Shown: positions 38,297 to 48,064 of the stretch, in pieces
How the letters are laid out: each line of letters starts with the position of its first letter
Numbering within the stretch: position 1 is the first letter of the stretch
Source of the DNA: Flagellimonas yonaguniensis
GTDB taxonomy: Bacteria > Bacteroidota > Bacteroidia > Flavobacteriales > Flavobacteriaceae
Assembly: GCF_029193885.1 (NCBI RefSeq)
Contig: NZ_JARFVB010000019.1
Span: 1-63,255 of the forward strand
Reading direction: 5' to 3'
Length of the DNA: 63,255 nucleotides
The notes under the pieces: generated by a model
Databases searched by the model: none
What the model was told of the DNA's origin: nothing
Seen by the model: only the letters and a program-made list of their open reading frames with translations
Program-made: the position numbers and the translations under genes

Positions 38297-39184
38297 TTAT
38301 TTTGAACCCAACATGGGGAACATTTCCTTGATTTCCTGATCCGTGGGTTGCTTGCCGTATTCGCATATCTCAAAGAACTCCACATGTTTCACTTTTGAAA
38401 TGTCCGTATTGGGATACCATTTCTTGACTGCTTCCAAGGTACTGGCATCCGCTGTTCTGTTCATCCATTTGTCCTTAAGCCAATCTAATCGCTCCTGCCC
38501 ATCCGTTGGTATGGTGGAAACATCAACGCCATTGGTCCATGGCAACCACTCGAACATTTGGGAATCGTGGGCGGCCAATCCTTTTACTTTGGTGTCTATC
38601 ACATCATCTATAATTACGGCGATATCCTTTTGAAATGGATATGGCTTTTGAAAATGATCACTCATGTAAAGGAAGACAGGGTTCTTTTTTAAGGGAGGGG
38701 TATCTGGTGCTACATTGGGTACGATGTTCATATAGGCCGCATCCTGTACCACCGATCCAGCATTCCTGTGGTCCGGGTGGTAATCATTTGGTCGAAGCCC
38801 TAGAACAATATCGGCGTCCCAATCCCTAATACGACGGATGACTTCCAATCTGACGTTCAAGGTCGGGAAGAGTTCTCCGTCGTGGTTGTCCAATACTTCA
38901 TACTCGGCAATTCCCAATGCTTTGGCTGCATCCTTTGCTTCTTGTCTACGTTTCTTACCCAAAACGCCACCACCCATGGCATAATGACCTGCATCACCAT
39001 TGGTCAAGGACAAGAACTTTACGTTGTGTCCCATTTTGGCGAACAGTGCTGCCGTGCCTCCAAATTTGGAGTCACAATCATCCGGGTGTGCCCCGATAGC
39101 TAGAATATTCAACACTTTTTTTTGCTGGGCCTGAAGGGTTGAAAATGCAAAGCATAAACAAACGGCCATTACTAATTTTCTCAT
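38297..39184 (-). CDS. PIG-L/LmbE-family deacetylase, exported
   Basis: 295-residue protein with a signal peptide (FSTLQAQ). The zinc-binding AHPDD is at 32-36 and the second motif HPDH at 136-139. PIG-L enzymes remove N-acetyl groups from GlcNAc-containing molecules such as GlcNAc-inositol or GlcNAc-malate; close relatives in PULs act on N-acetylated sugars or other amides. An exported form in a SusCD locus suggests an acetylated aminosugar in the glycan, but that is inference. It is separated from susD C by about 200 bases containing an inverted repeat. Confidence 0.9.
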   Translation of the reverse strand: MRKLVMAVCLCFAFSTLQAQQKKVLNILAIGAHPDDCDSKFGGTAALFAKMGHNVKFLSLTNGDAGHYAMGGGVLGKKRRQEAKDAAKALGIAEYEVLDNHDGELFPTLNVRLEVIRRIRDWDADIVLGLRPNDYHPDHRNAGSVVQDAAYMNIVPNVAPDTPPLKKNPVFLYMSDHFQKPYPFQKDIAVIIDDVIDTKVKGLAAHDSQMFEWLPWTNGVDVSTIPTDGQERLDWLKDKWMNRTADASTLEAVKKWYPNTDISKVKHVEFFEICEYGKQPTDQEIKEMFPMLGSK

Positions 39185-39285
39185 TGTTTTAATAGGTATA
39201 AATTTGTTAACATTTTACAATTGTCATGCTGATCATCCCAAAAGGGACAACCTTAATAATTCTTTGTTTTCCAAATCATTATGAC

Positions 39286-39339
39286 ATTGATTGGCACATA
39301 GTGATAAGTAGGTAATTCATGGAATTGGGGCCAATCAAT
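39286..39339. promoter_or_regulatory. Inverted repeat upstream of the PIG-L gene
   Basis: ATTGATTGGC at 39286-39295 and GCCAATCAAT at 39330-39339 are exact 10-bp inverted copies 34 bases apart in the gap between susD C and the PIG-L gene. They may be a regulator site or form a long-loop stem. No T tract follows. Confidence 0.35.
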
Positions 39340-39384
39340 CAAACTAACTTAATGAATGAAAACATGCACTATCTTCTTATCTTT

Positions 39385-40764
39385 TTAGTTTTGCGAAAAA
39401 TTTGGATTGATGTCCATTTCCCTTTGGGGGATATAGAAATACTCACGAGTACCTGTGATGAACGTTTCGGCATCTGGAACAAGACCAGTGGCGCCAAACC
39501 GTTTTAAATCGGGCCATCTATGGTTTTCAAAAGCCAGCTCCACTCTTCTTTCGTGGAGTAATTTTTCCTCAAATGAACCTGGTGTGGAAGCATCGATATC
39601 CAAAAGACCCGCCCTATCCCTGACCTCATTGATCAAGTCATAGCTTTCAGGTGTTTCCCCAAGGGCTTCTGCCAACATCAATAGTACATCCGCATATCTG
39701 AATACCACAAAATTGGTGTCTGAATCGTTTTCAACGGCCAAATCTGATTGGTATTTTCTCACGTGTCTGGCTTCGACTATTTCCCCTTCCAAATTCGTGT
39801 AGGTAGCCCCCATGGAAATTTCATATCTCAAATCCCCATCTTCATAAGCTTCCTGCATATCAACAGTAGGTCGGTTTCGTCCAAAACCGGAACCGGTCTG
39901 CAAATCGGTACTTGGGGAAAAGTCATTGGTAAAAAGACTACCCTGTCCAATTCCTCCACTGATATACTGTACCTCAAAAATCGATTCCGGATTGTTCTCA
40001 TTGGCAATGCCCCATAGATCGGCATAATCAGGCAACAATTCATAACCGTAATTGCCAATAATACGTCTAAGTACTGGTTCAGCAGCTGAATTATTTCCCA
40101 AGGTCAAATGAACCTTGGCCAATAAAGTGGCGGCAGCTCCCTTGGTTGCCTTTCCCACCTCACTTCCCGAATAGGAAACCGGCAGGTTTTCTTCAGCAGT
40201 GGTCAAATCGGCCACCAATTGCTCCAAAACAGTGTTTTCATCAACCTGAACCAATTCATCACCACTCACGTACGGTGTAAGTTGCAATGGGATATTACCA
40301 AATCCAATGGCCAAATGATAGTAGACCAATGAACGTATGAACAAGGCCTCCCCGATGATTCTATTCTGAAGCGTTCCACTCATTTCTATGGAAGGGATGC
40401 GTTCCAAAATAACATTGCAATTTGCGATTACCCTATAAGACTCACTCCAAGCTGAAGTGATCTGTTCATTTAGAGCATCCTCGGTAAAGGAATTTATTTC
40501 AGTATACTGACGAGCCAATCCAGTGGCATCGGGCCCCTGATCGGTATTATCACTTCGCATCTCGAACATCGTCCAGTACCCACGACCGTATACTCCAGTG
40601 CTTTGCAGCCCGGCATAACTGGCATTTATGGCCACCTCGAAATCTTCGGGACCGTTATAAAAATCTGCCTCGTTTCTATTGGAAATTGGCGCGAGATCGG
40701 TAAAGTCTTCACTACACCCGGCAAATAGGGCCGTACATAGTATCATATATAGAATTCGTTTCAT
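39385..40764 (-). CDS. SusD/RagB-family lipoprotein (locus C)
   Basis: 459-residue surface lipoprotein (lipobox FAGC at Cys16), partner of the SusC encoded 17 bases upstream. It has the EDFTDLAP start, the TPR-like helices (IGEALFIRSLVYYHLAIGFG, GAAATLLAKVHLTLG) and the C-terminal FRYADVLLMLAEALGE and RRVELAFENHRWPDLKRFG blocks of the family, ending in the usual IPQREMDINPNFSQN. At 459 residues it is short for the family, which may reflect a small ligand pocket. Confidence 0.95.
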   Translation of the reverse strand: MKRILYMILCTALFAGCSEDFTDLAPISNRNEADFYNGPEDFEVAINASYAGLQSTGVYGRGYWTMFEMRSDNTDQGPDATGLARQYTEINSFTEDALNEQITSAWSESYRVIANCNVILERIPSIEMSGTLQNRIIGEALFIRSLVYYHLAIGFGNIPLQLTPYVSGDELVQVDENTVLEQLVADLTTAEENLPVSYSGSEVGKATKGAAATLLAKVHLTLGNNSAAEPVLRRIIGNYGYELLPDYADLWGIANENNPESIFEVQYISGGIGQGSLFTNDFSPSTDLQTGSGFGRNRPTVDMQEAYEDGDLRYEISMGATYTNLEGEIVEARHVRKYQSDLAVENDSDTNFVVFRYADVLLMLAEALGETPESYDLINEVRDRAGLLDIDASTPGSFEEKLLHERRVELAFENHRWPDLKRFGATGLVPDAETFITGTREYFYIPQREMDINPNFSQN

Positions 40765-40781
40765 TTTTTCCGTTTTTTAGG

Positions 40782-43700
40782 TTAGAACTTTAGGTTTACC
40801 CCCATGGTAAAGGACTTGGTCAATGGGAATGCCCCATAATCCTCCCCGGGGGTCAAACTATTCGTTGTGATACTACTGACCTCTGGGTTGTAACCGAGGT
40901 AATCGGTTATGGTAAAGAGATTGGTAGCGGTAACATAAAACCTAAGTTTCTGAATTTTGCTTCCGAAAAACTTTTCAGTTGGCAAAGTATAGCCCAAGGT
41001 CACATTTCTCAAACGCACATAAGATCCATCTTCTACTTGAAAGGAAGAAGGTCTATTATTGTTCCCATGATTTCCGGATTCCCTATCCGCTCTTGGAATG
41101 GATCCGTTTCCTGGTTCTGAAGGAGATCTCCATCGCTCATTGAAAACGGCATAGGAGTTAAAGTTGGCCTCACCATTCTTCATGTGTCTGGAGGTAAGGT
41201 TCAATATCTCGTTTCCTTCGACTCCTTGGATCAAGAAACTGAAATCGATATTTTTAAAAGTCAATCTATTGTTTACACCCCAAGTAAAGTCCGGGAAATA
41301 GCTACCGGTCACTGTTCTATCGTCCGGTGTGATTTCCCCATCACCATCCACATCCTTGAACCTGAAGTCTCCAGGGGCTGGATCGGGTGCCTGTGTATCA
41401 AAGGGTGCATTATCGATTTCCTCTTGGGATTGATAAATTCCATCTACGACATACCCATAGTAGCTTCCTATTGGGTCTCCTACACGGGTAACGTGCCTTA
41501 CACCTGCACTTCCAGAAGAATAAATGGGTTCGTTTCCTTCATTTAAGGAAAGTACCTCATTTTTATTGGTAGAAAAGTTGATATCGGTGTTCCACGTAAA
41601 ATCACCAACAAAATTTTTAGTGCTCAAAGCCAATTCAAAACCTCTGTTCTGAACCTCTCCAAGATTTCTCAAAGTTGTTTCGAATCCTGAAACGGATGAT
41701 ATGGCAACATTCAACAATAGGTCTCTTGTCTTGGTGTCATAATAGTCAGCCAAAAGGAATACTCTATTATTAAACAACCCCAACTCAATACCCGCATCGA
41801 TCTGTTCAGATTTCTCCCAAGTTAGGTTCGGATTTGGGATAGTGCTCTGCACCAATCCATTGATTTCGTTCCCTCCAAGGTTATAGTTCTGAGGTGAAAG
41901 TAGACCTACAGCCCCGTAGTTAGGAATTTCAAAGTTTCCTGTCTGACCCCAACTGGCACGCAACTTCAGCTCTGATATGGTTTCCGAATCCTCCAAAAAC
42001 GACTCTTCGTTCAATCTCCACCCCAATGAAAAGGAAGGAAAATATCCCGTTTGGTTATTTCTCCCAAATCTTGAAGATTTATCAGATCTTATGGTTCCTG
42101 TAAAAAGATATTTGTCTTTGTAACTGTAGTTTACCCTAAATAGGGAGGATAATAAAGACCATTGTTCAGTAACAGAGGTTCCACCGTATACCTGTCCTCC
42201 GCTTACGGTTGGCACTAGGTCATCTGGATAATTATTCGCCATTACCCTTTGCAACGACAAATTGTCTCTTTGGGCAGTGTATCCCAAAACAGCATCCACA
42301 TAATGATCCCCAAACTCCTTTTTCCAATTCAGTGTATTTTCCCAAAGCCAATTGGTCTCGGTTGAAGAAGAGGCTTGGCCATAAGGGTTGCCATCCGCTG
42401 AATTTCGGTATAACAATGTGTTGGCCCTATAAAAATCCTGGTTGAACAAGTTGATGTAGACTCCTCCAAATGTTTTAAAACTCAGTTCAGGAAGAATGTC
42501 ATAAGTCAAACCAAGGGTTCCCCTTGTCTGGAATTGGAAAATTTGATCGTCCACAGCTTCTATAATAGCTAAAGGATTACTTGCCGTCGTGGTTCCACTT
42601 CCCAAATACGATTGGTTGTTTAATTGGTTGATTGTTCCATCTGGATTGTAAGGACTCACAGTGGGTGAGTGAACAATTCCCGAATATACAATTCCAGGAG
42701 GGGTTCCAAAATAGGGTGCGTTTGCCGGAACCCTTTGATTTTCGGTAACCGTTGGCGCCAATCTTACATCTAAATTCAGCTTTTCTGTCAATTGGGAATT
42801 TAAGTTCAGTAAGATGGAATAACGTTCAAACTTAGCCTTATCTATTACCCCTGTTTGCGAAAAATATCCTGTGGAGGCATAAAAGCTTGTTTTGTTCCTA
42901 ATTGGCGAAGCATAAGAAAAGTTATAACTCTGAACTATTCCTGTCTTAAACATAAGATCTTGCCAATCGGTATCGGTTCCATCCCAATTCAAAAAAGATT
43001 CGGGCATCTCATAATTCCCGTTTCCCCTTTCTCCTGGTCCAATTGGATCGTCAATGGAGGCTCCTTCCACGGATTGCAAGTAAGCATTGTTTCTTGAGTC
43101 CCTTGTATAATCAATCAGTTCCTCCGCATTCATCAAATCCAACTTATTGGCGACAGATTGCATACTTACATAAGAATCAAATGAAAAAACACCTTCATCC
43201 CCGTTAGATCCTTTTTTGGTAGTGATCAATAATACCCCATTCCCACCACGAGAACCATAAATAGCGGCGGCACTGGCATCCTTAAGTACTTGGATGGATT
43301 CAATGTCATTTGGATTCAATGTGGCCAAGGGGTTTATGCTTGGAGGCTGAAAGGCGGCCCTTTGGTTATTAATGCCTCCCAATTGGCTTGAGGATGTAAG
43401 ATTTCGAGAAATGGGAATCCCATCAACCACAAATAATGGATCGTTTCCCGCAGAAATAGATCCAGAACCCCTTACCCTAATATTTGGAGCTGCACCTGGT
43501 TCTCCGGAAACCTCCTGTACCTGCACCCCTGATACTTGACCGATCAGTGCGGCCTCAGGTGTAAGTGCCGGTACCTCGGTAATGGTTTCCGTGGATACGG
43601 AAACCACAGATCCAGTCACCTTTTTCTTTGCCAATGTACCGTATCCAACAACGACCACTTCTTCCAAAGCAGCTGCATCCTGCTCCATGGTAACGGTTAC

Positions 43701-44303
43701 TGAGGTTTGACCCGCAACATTTACCTCTTTTGACAGAAAACCAATATAAGAGACTTGGATAACAGTTACCCCGGAAGGCAATGTGATCTCAAAATTCCCA
43801 TCAAAATCCGTAGTGGTCCCAACACTGGTCCCTTTTGCTATAATACTGGCACCGGCCAAAGGGATACCGGATTCGTCCAGTACTAGCCCCGTTAGGTTGG
43901 ATTGTGGGTTTTCCGTTTCAATCTTTTTTTGCGGAACCAGACTTGGAAGGGTTTTGTCCCTTTTCTTGATAACAATCTGCCTTGCTATAATCTCAAAGGT
44001 AAGGTCGGTATCCTTGAAGACCTCTTTAAGAAAGTCCTCCACACAAAGGCTTTCTCCATTTACAGAGATTTTTCGGTTGACATTGACTTCGGAAGCTTCA
44101 TAGAAAAACTTATATCCGGTAGTTTCGGTAATGGTTTCAAAAACATCGCTCAATTTGGTATTGTCAAAGCTGCGAGCGACCTTATCATACTGTGCACACG
44201 ATGCGGCACTGACCTGTCCTAGAATGAAGAGGAAAAAAAAGCCGTACATCAGTCTTTTGCCGATTTTAGGCAACGGAGCACATAATATTTTGTTTTTTTT
44301 CAT
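40782..44303 (-). CDS. SusC/RagA-family TonB-dependent transporter with STN domain (locus C)
   Basis: 1173-residue outer-membrane importer. Signal/membrane segment (YGFFFLFILGQVSAAS), STN domain at about 45-115, carboxypeptidase-like domain at about 135-215 (GLVLDESGIPLAGASII), the EEVVVVGYGTLAKKKVTGSV segment, plug with VLKDASAAAIYGSRGGNGVL and the barrel to the terminal KF. The STN domain links it to the FecR encoded 63 bases upstream. Unlike loci A and E, no hairpin is present between fecR and susC. Confidence 0.96.
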   Translation of the reverse strand: MKKNKILCAPLPKIGKRLMYGFFFLFILGQVSAASCAQYDKVARSFDNTKLSDVFETITETTGYKFFYEASEVNVNRKISVNGESLCVEDFLKEVFKDTDLTFEIIARQIVIKKRDKTLPSLVPQKKIETENPQSNLTGLVLDESGIPLAGASIIAKGTSVGTTTDFDGNFEITLPSGVTVIQVSYIGFLSKEVNVAGQTSVTVTMEQDAAALEEVVVVGYGTLAKKKVTGSVVSVSTETITEVPALTPEAALIGQVSGVQVQEVSGEPGAAPNIRVRGSGSISAGNDPLFVVDGIPISRNLTSSSQLGGINNQRAAFQPPSINPLATLNPNDIESIQVLKDASAAAIYGSRGGNGVLLITTKKGSNGDEGVFSFDSYVSMQSVANKLDLMNAEELIDYTRDSRNNAYLQSVEGASIDDPIGPGERGNGNYEMPESFLNWDGTDTDWQDLMFKTGIVQSYNFSYASPIRNKTSFYASTGYFSQTGVIDKAKFERYSILLNLNSQLTEKLNLDVRLAPTVTENQRVPANAPYFGTPPGIVYSGIVHSPTVSPYNPDGTINQLNNQSYLGSGTTTASNPLAIIEAVDDQIFQFQTRGTLGLTYDILPELSFKTFGGVYINLFNQDFYRANTLLYRNSADGNPYGQASSSTETNWLWENTLNWKKEFGDHYVDAVLGYTAQRDNLSLQRVMANNYPDDLVPTVSGGQVYGGTSVTEQWSLLSSLFRVNYSYKDKYLFTGTIRSDKSSRFGRNNQTGYFPSFSLGWRLNEESFLEDSETISELKLRASWGQTGNFEIPNYGAVGLLSPQNYNLGGNEINGLVQSTIPNPNLTWEKSEQIDAGIELGLFNNRVFLLADYYDTKTRDLLLNVAISSVSGFETTLRNLGEVQNRGFELALSTKNFVGDFTWNTDINFSTNKNEVLSLNEGNEPIYSSGSAGVRHVTRVGDPIGSYYGYVVDGIYQSQEEIDNAPFDTQAPDPAPGDFRFKDVDGDGEITPDDRTVTGSYFPDFTWGVNNRLTFKNIDFSFLIQGVEGNEILNLTSRHMKNGEANFNSYAVFNERWRSPSEPGNGSIPRADRESGNHGNNNRPSSFQVEDGSYVRLRNVTLGYTLPTEKFFGSKIQKLRFYVTATNLFTITDYLGYNPEVSSITTNSLTPGEDYGAFPLTKSFTMGVNLKF

Positions 44304-44366
44304 AATTGAATTGGTGTAGTTAGTTAGTATCTGTTTTTTGGTCTATTGGTTTTCACATCATAGGCA

Positions 44367-45554
44367 CTATTGTTTATTAGGTTTTTTAATTATTATCAAA
44401 TCATCTTTTTTATCATAACTGAAATGGGTATGTGCCTGAATGGTCCTGAGGACATGCTCAATATCCTCTTCATCGAACATACCGGTAAACCGTCTTTCTT
44501 CAAGCTCTCCGTACAGGTTCTCGATCCTCACATTGTACTGGCGCTCCAATCTTTTGATGATATCCTCCATCGCCTCGTTCTCAAAGGTCAATATGCCCTT
44601 GGTCCAGGATATATAGGAGGACACATCCACATCCTCCACGGTAAAGAGGTCTTCATTCTCCAACGAGTTTGACGCTTTTTGGAAAGGTTGTAGCATTTGG
44701 ATAGCATGATCTGCCCCTTCAAGACTTCTCCCTACTCCTACAGACCCCTCCACCAGCACCACTTCACTGATCTCATCATCTTCATAGGCAGAAACATTGA
44801 AAACCGTTCCATACACCCGAGTATGCATTCTTTTGGTTTTTACGATAAAGGGTTGTTCGGAATTTTTGGCGATTTCGAAAAAGGCCTCCCCTGTCAGACT
44901 GATCTCCCGGGTCTCCATTCCCTCAAAACTGGAGGGGTATGTCATACTGGAACCGGAGTTCAACATGACGGTGGAGCCATCTTGAAGTGTTATGGATAGA
45001 TTCTTTCCATAGGGTACCCGTATGGTATTGTTCGTAATCTTCCCTATCGATTTTTTTTCCTTTTGGGTCAGTACCCCTTTGACCATTGATACCATGGTAC
45101 TTCCATTACGACTTTGCACAGTCCCATCGGTTTCCGGGTCTATGGTCAACACTTCCCCATTGTCCAATTGCAGTGTGATCTGGTTGACATCCGAGTCCAT
45201 ATCAACTGGAACGGAGCTGGAATTTGTTTGGGTCAAGAGAAAATATAGGGAGGAGCCCATCATAATGGTAATGATGGCAGCATATTTCCATAGTTGCGGA
45301 CGCGTACCCTTGCCCATATAGCGGATTTTCACATCGTCCTTGCTTTTAATTGAACCCAAAAAGTTCTCGAAAGCAGCTTCTGTCTCCCAAGGTTTTTCCT
45401 CGTAATTGACCAAGAAGTCCGCTTGTACCAGTTTTTTGAAAACTTCCTTGTTGTTTCCCTTTTTTACCCATTCGTATAAAATGGCCAATTCTTCTTGGGA
45501 AGCCTCTTGGTTGATATACCTTGTGATTATCCTTCTTATATCAAGTCTGGTCAT
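44367..45554 (-). CDS. FecR-family anti-sigma factor (locus C)
   Basis: 395-residue anti-sigma factor. Cytoplasmic N-terminal domain (about 1-80), one membrane helix at about 90-110 (YAAIITIMMGSSLYFLL), FecR domain (LQDGSTVMLNSGSSMTYPSS, GEAFFEIAKNSEQPF) and a DUF4974 C terminus (YISWTKGILTFENEAMEDII). It lies between its sigma and susC genes on the same strand. An insertion of about 50 residues before the FecR domain makes it longer than the locus A copy; such inserts are common in the family. Confidence 0.94.
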   Translation of the reverse strand: MTRLDIRRIITRYINQEASQEELAILYEWVKKGNNKEVFKKLVQADFLVNYEEKPWETEAAFENFLGSIKSKDDVKIRYMGKGTRPQLWKYAAIITIMMGSSLYFLLTQTNSSSVPVDMDSDVNQITLQLDNGEVLTIDPETDGTVQSRNGSTMVSMVKGVLTQKEKKSIGKITNNTIRVPYGKNLSITLQDGSTVMLNSGSSMTYPSSFEGMETREISLTGEAFFEIAKNSEQPFIVKTKRMHTRVYGTVFNVSAYEDDEISEVVLVEGSVGVGRSLEGADHAIQMLQPFQKASNSLENEDLFTVEDVDVSSYISWTKGILTFENEAMEDIIKRLERQYNVRIENLYGELEERRFTGMFDEEDIEHVLRTIQAHTHFSYDKKDDLIIIKKPNKQ

Positions 45555-45719
45555 CTGATTTTTTTTGTCACTTTATTAAGAGACGCAGCATTTCCAAAAA
45601 ACCCTTACAAGAATTTCATTTTTTTAACATATATATTGTGAAGTAAACAGGAATCAACGCCGGAATTAGCGTTAAAAAACCAATAAAAAGAGAAATGGAA
45701 CCAAATTCGGTCCCTACTA

Positions 45720-46274
45720 CTATAGAAAACTGGTAAGCTGAGTCTTTAGGCGCTTCATCGCCCTAGCCATATGGACCTCTACGGTCTTTATCGAAATGTG
45801 GAGCTGTTCGGAAATCTCCCTGTATTTCAATCCTTCCCTTTTGCTCATGATGAACACTTTCTTGCACTGTTCCGGGAGATTGTCTATTTCCCTTTCCACC
45901 ATTTTAAGTCGTTCCTCAAAAAGGGAACTATCCACCTCGGTCATTTCCAGATATGCCTGCTGCTTTAAACTTTCCAGTAGTTGGGACTCTTTATTCTTTT
46001 TTCTTCGGGAATCAATGAAGACATTATAGGCCACCTTAAAAACGTATCGTTTCAATTTGTTCTTCCCGATCTGCAACTTGGAACGATTGTCCCATATTTT
46101 TATAAAGGTCTGTTGGGCAATATCCTCGGAAACCTTTGGATTTCCAGAAATCGCGGTCATATAATTGCAAAGCTCCTTGTGGTACAACTTAAAAAGGTGG
46201 GCATAGGCTTCTTTCTGGCCTATTTTCAATTGTTCAACAAGGTAAGGTTCGTTATCAAAGCTATTTTGATCCAT
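45720..46274 (-). CDS. ECF sigma-70 factor (locus C)
   Basis: 184-residue sigma factor with region 2 (HLFKLYHKELCNYMTAISG, ISEDIAQQTFIKIWDN pattern) and region 4 HTH (LKYREISEQLHISIKTVEVHM). It heads the locus C gene set, 165 bases before fecR, and presumably directs RNA polymerase to the susC C promoter. The start is the ATG at 46274. Confidence 0.94.
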   Translation of the reverse strand: MDQNSFDNEPYLVEQLKIGQKEAYAHLFKLYHKELCNYMTAISGNPKVSEDIAQQTFIKIWDNRSKLQIGKNKLKRYVFKVAYNVFIDSRRKKNKESQLLESLKQQAYLEMTEVDSSLFEERLKMVEREIDNLPEQCKKVFIMSKREGLKYREISEQLHISIKTVEVHMARAMKRLKTQLTSFL

Positions 46275-46879
46275 TTTTTCGCCTTTCTTTTAAAGTATTA
46301 GGCAGCCATTAAAGCGTCAAAGTATAGTTTGCTCAGCTTTTATATGCCAATACTTTTATTCCTAACATGTGTCGCTCGAATTATGTTTTCGGGCAAAACC
46401 TGTATAAACGAAAAAAGTGCTTTAATTGAAAAATCAATTCCGTACAATGAATCACTTTCCGTGAGAAAGGGAATTAATTGTTCATCGCATGAATGAAAAC
46501 CAATAGAAATATTTTCCAAAAAACGTTAACAAAGTATAAAAAAATCTTTAAAACCATATCATTTTTTCATTTTGTTTTTATGGTCTATGATTATTGGCAC
46601 CGTTCCATTCCATGAGATGGACTTCATCAAGGTTGCATTTTTAAAACAAAAAAGATGTCAAAAAGCGATTCATTTTCAATTTCAAAAACATGCGGGCCAT
46701 CTTCTTTAAATTCAGGTTTGGGTCAAACAATAGGAAATTTGAAAAATTATTGACCATCGAATTATGTAGAATGGATTTACAGCCGTCCCTAAAATGCAAA
46801 AAACAAGGCACCTATGTCCATTAATCGATTGTCGTGTTTTAAAAAGATGCTGCCGGATTTTGAATGGGAAACCGCTCCA
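46275..46879. other. 600-bp AT-rich intergenic region
   Basis: It separates the sigma gene of locus C from the end of the uronate operon, both on the minus strand. No tRNA fold, family-like reading frame or convincing terminator is visible. The end nearest 46275 should hold the sigma gene promoter. A 31-codon stretch without start codon at 46627-46721 is discussed among rejected items. Confidence 0.45.
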
Positions 46880-48058
46880 TCATCCCATCTGTGTATTGAA
46901 CACGATCTTATCATCATACATGGCATCCAATCCCATTTGCACACAAGCTGCGGCCATGGCACCTGTCTTGGCATTGGAAACGGGCAAGGTATTGCTCACA
47001 ATACTGTCTCTAAAGTCAATTAAGGCCTGTTTGCTAGGGTCCTCATGGTCAAACTCCAATGGAATCCCCCTGCCTTGATCCCAGTTTAAAGTTGCCCCTG
47101 AAACACCATCGACCTCCCCGATCTCTTTTTGGTAGCTTCCCTCGGGATAGTACCAAGCCTTAACATAATCCAAGATATAGGTTCCCTTGTCCCCCATTAC
47201 CTTGACCTTGTAATCACCCATGGCGTTACTGGTAAGACAAGTAAATGATGCCCGTACTCCACTGGGGTAGCTATAGATAAGATGGATGTTGTCATAGGTT
47301 TCCCTACCGTCTTTCCAGTAATCGATGCCCCCCATGCCCATGACCTTTTCTGGCATGGCACCCATGACCCAATTGGCAAAATCCAATTGGTGCGAACAAA
47401 GTTCGGCCAAAAGGCCCCCTGAAAATTCCCGGTACATGCGCCAATTGATCATACGCTCCCATTTTGGATCCGGCACAGGGCGGCGCCAATTGCCATTACG
47501 GTTCCATTGACACTCAAAAGCCGTTATTTTACCTATCTTACCTTTTTTGATCTCATCAACGACATGCGAATACAAACGGGAGCTATGGTATTGGTGCCCT
47601 GCCTGGAATATGCCATTGGATGCGTCGGCCGCTGCCACCAATTCTTCTATTCCCTCGTATCCCTTTGCCATGGTCTTTTCCCCGTACACATGCTTTCCTG
47701 ACTTTAGGGCATCGACAACGATTTTGGAATGTGTACTGAAAGGGGTCGCCATCAAAACGGCATCCACATCCTTGTCCTCCAACATTTTTTTATAATCAGC
47801 ATACCCTTTGGCCTTTCCCTCTACTTTTGAAAGTCCCGAGCTAAGCCTAAATGGAATGATATCGCAACAGGCCACTACCCGCATATTGGGAATCTGGTTG
47901 ATAAATGGAATAAGTCCGCCGCCCCGGTCTCCTGTTCCAATGACACCTACATTGATGGTTTCGTTCGCACTGGGTGTTCCATACCCAAGCACCGTTGGGG
48001 CATATAAGGCAGCAGAACCTGCCAAACCACTTTTTACGATAAAGTCTCGTCGCTTCAT
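46880..48058 (-). CDS. Gfo/Idh/MocA-family oxidoreductase with Tat signal (second copy)
   Basis: 392-residue NAD(P)-dependent sugar oxidoreductase. The N terminus MKRRDFIVKSGLAGSAALYA is a Tat signal, so the folded, cofactor-loaded enzyme is exported. The Rossmann domain has GVIGTGDRGGG. The usual EKP dinucleotide/catalytic motif reads GEKTMAKGYEG here, with Thr for Pro. The C-terminal alpha/beta domain spans about 170-380. It is the last gene of the uronate operon, 6 bases after its paralogue. Enzymes of this type can oxidise C3 of glycosides or act as NAD-dependent glycosidases. Confidence 0.88.
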   Translation of the reverse strand: MKRRDFIVKSGLAGSAALYAPTVLGYGTPSANETINVGVIGTGDRGGGLIPFINQIPNMRVVACCDIIPFRLSSGLSKVEGKAKGYADYKKMLEDKDVDAVLMATPFSTHSKIVVDALKSGKHVYGEKTMAKGYEGIEELVAAADASNGIFQAGHQYHSSRLYSHVVDEIKKGKIGKITAFECQWNRNGNWRRPVPDPKWERMINWRMYREFSGGLLAELCSHQLDFANWVMGAMPEKVMGMGGIDYWKDGRETYDNIHLIYSYPSGVRASFTCLTSNAMGDYKVKVMGDKGTYILDYVKAWYYPEGSYQKEIGEVDGVSGATLNWDQGRGIPLEFDHEDPSKQALIDFRDSIVSNTLPVSNAKTGAMAAACVQMGLDAMYDDKIVFNTQMG

Positions 48059-48064
48059 ATCCGC

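Noticed and set aside
44304..44366. Possible third antisense sRNA between fecR and susC at locus C
   Set aside because: I found T tracts but no stem-loop on either strand in this 63-base gap.
46627..46721. Minus-strand 31-codon stretch (PKPEFKEDGPHVFEIENE and on) in the 600-bp gap, possibly a gene relic
   Set aside because: It has no start codon, is very short, and I cannot tie it to a family with confidence.
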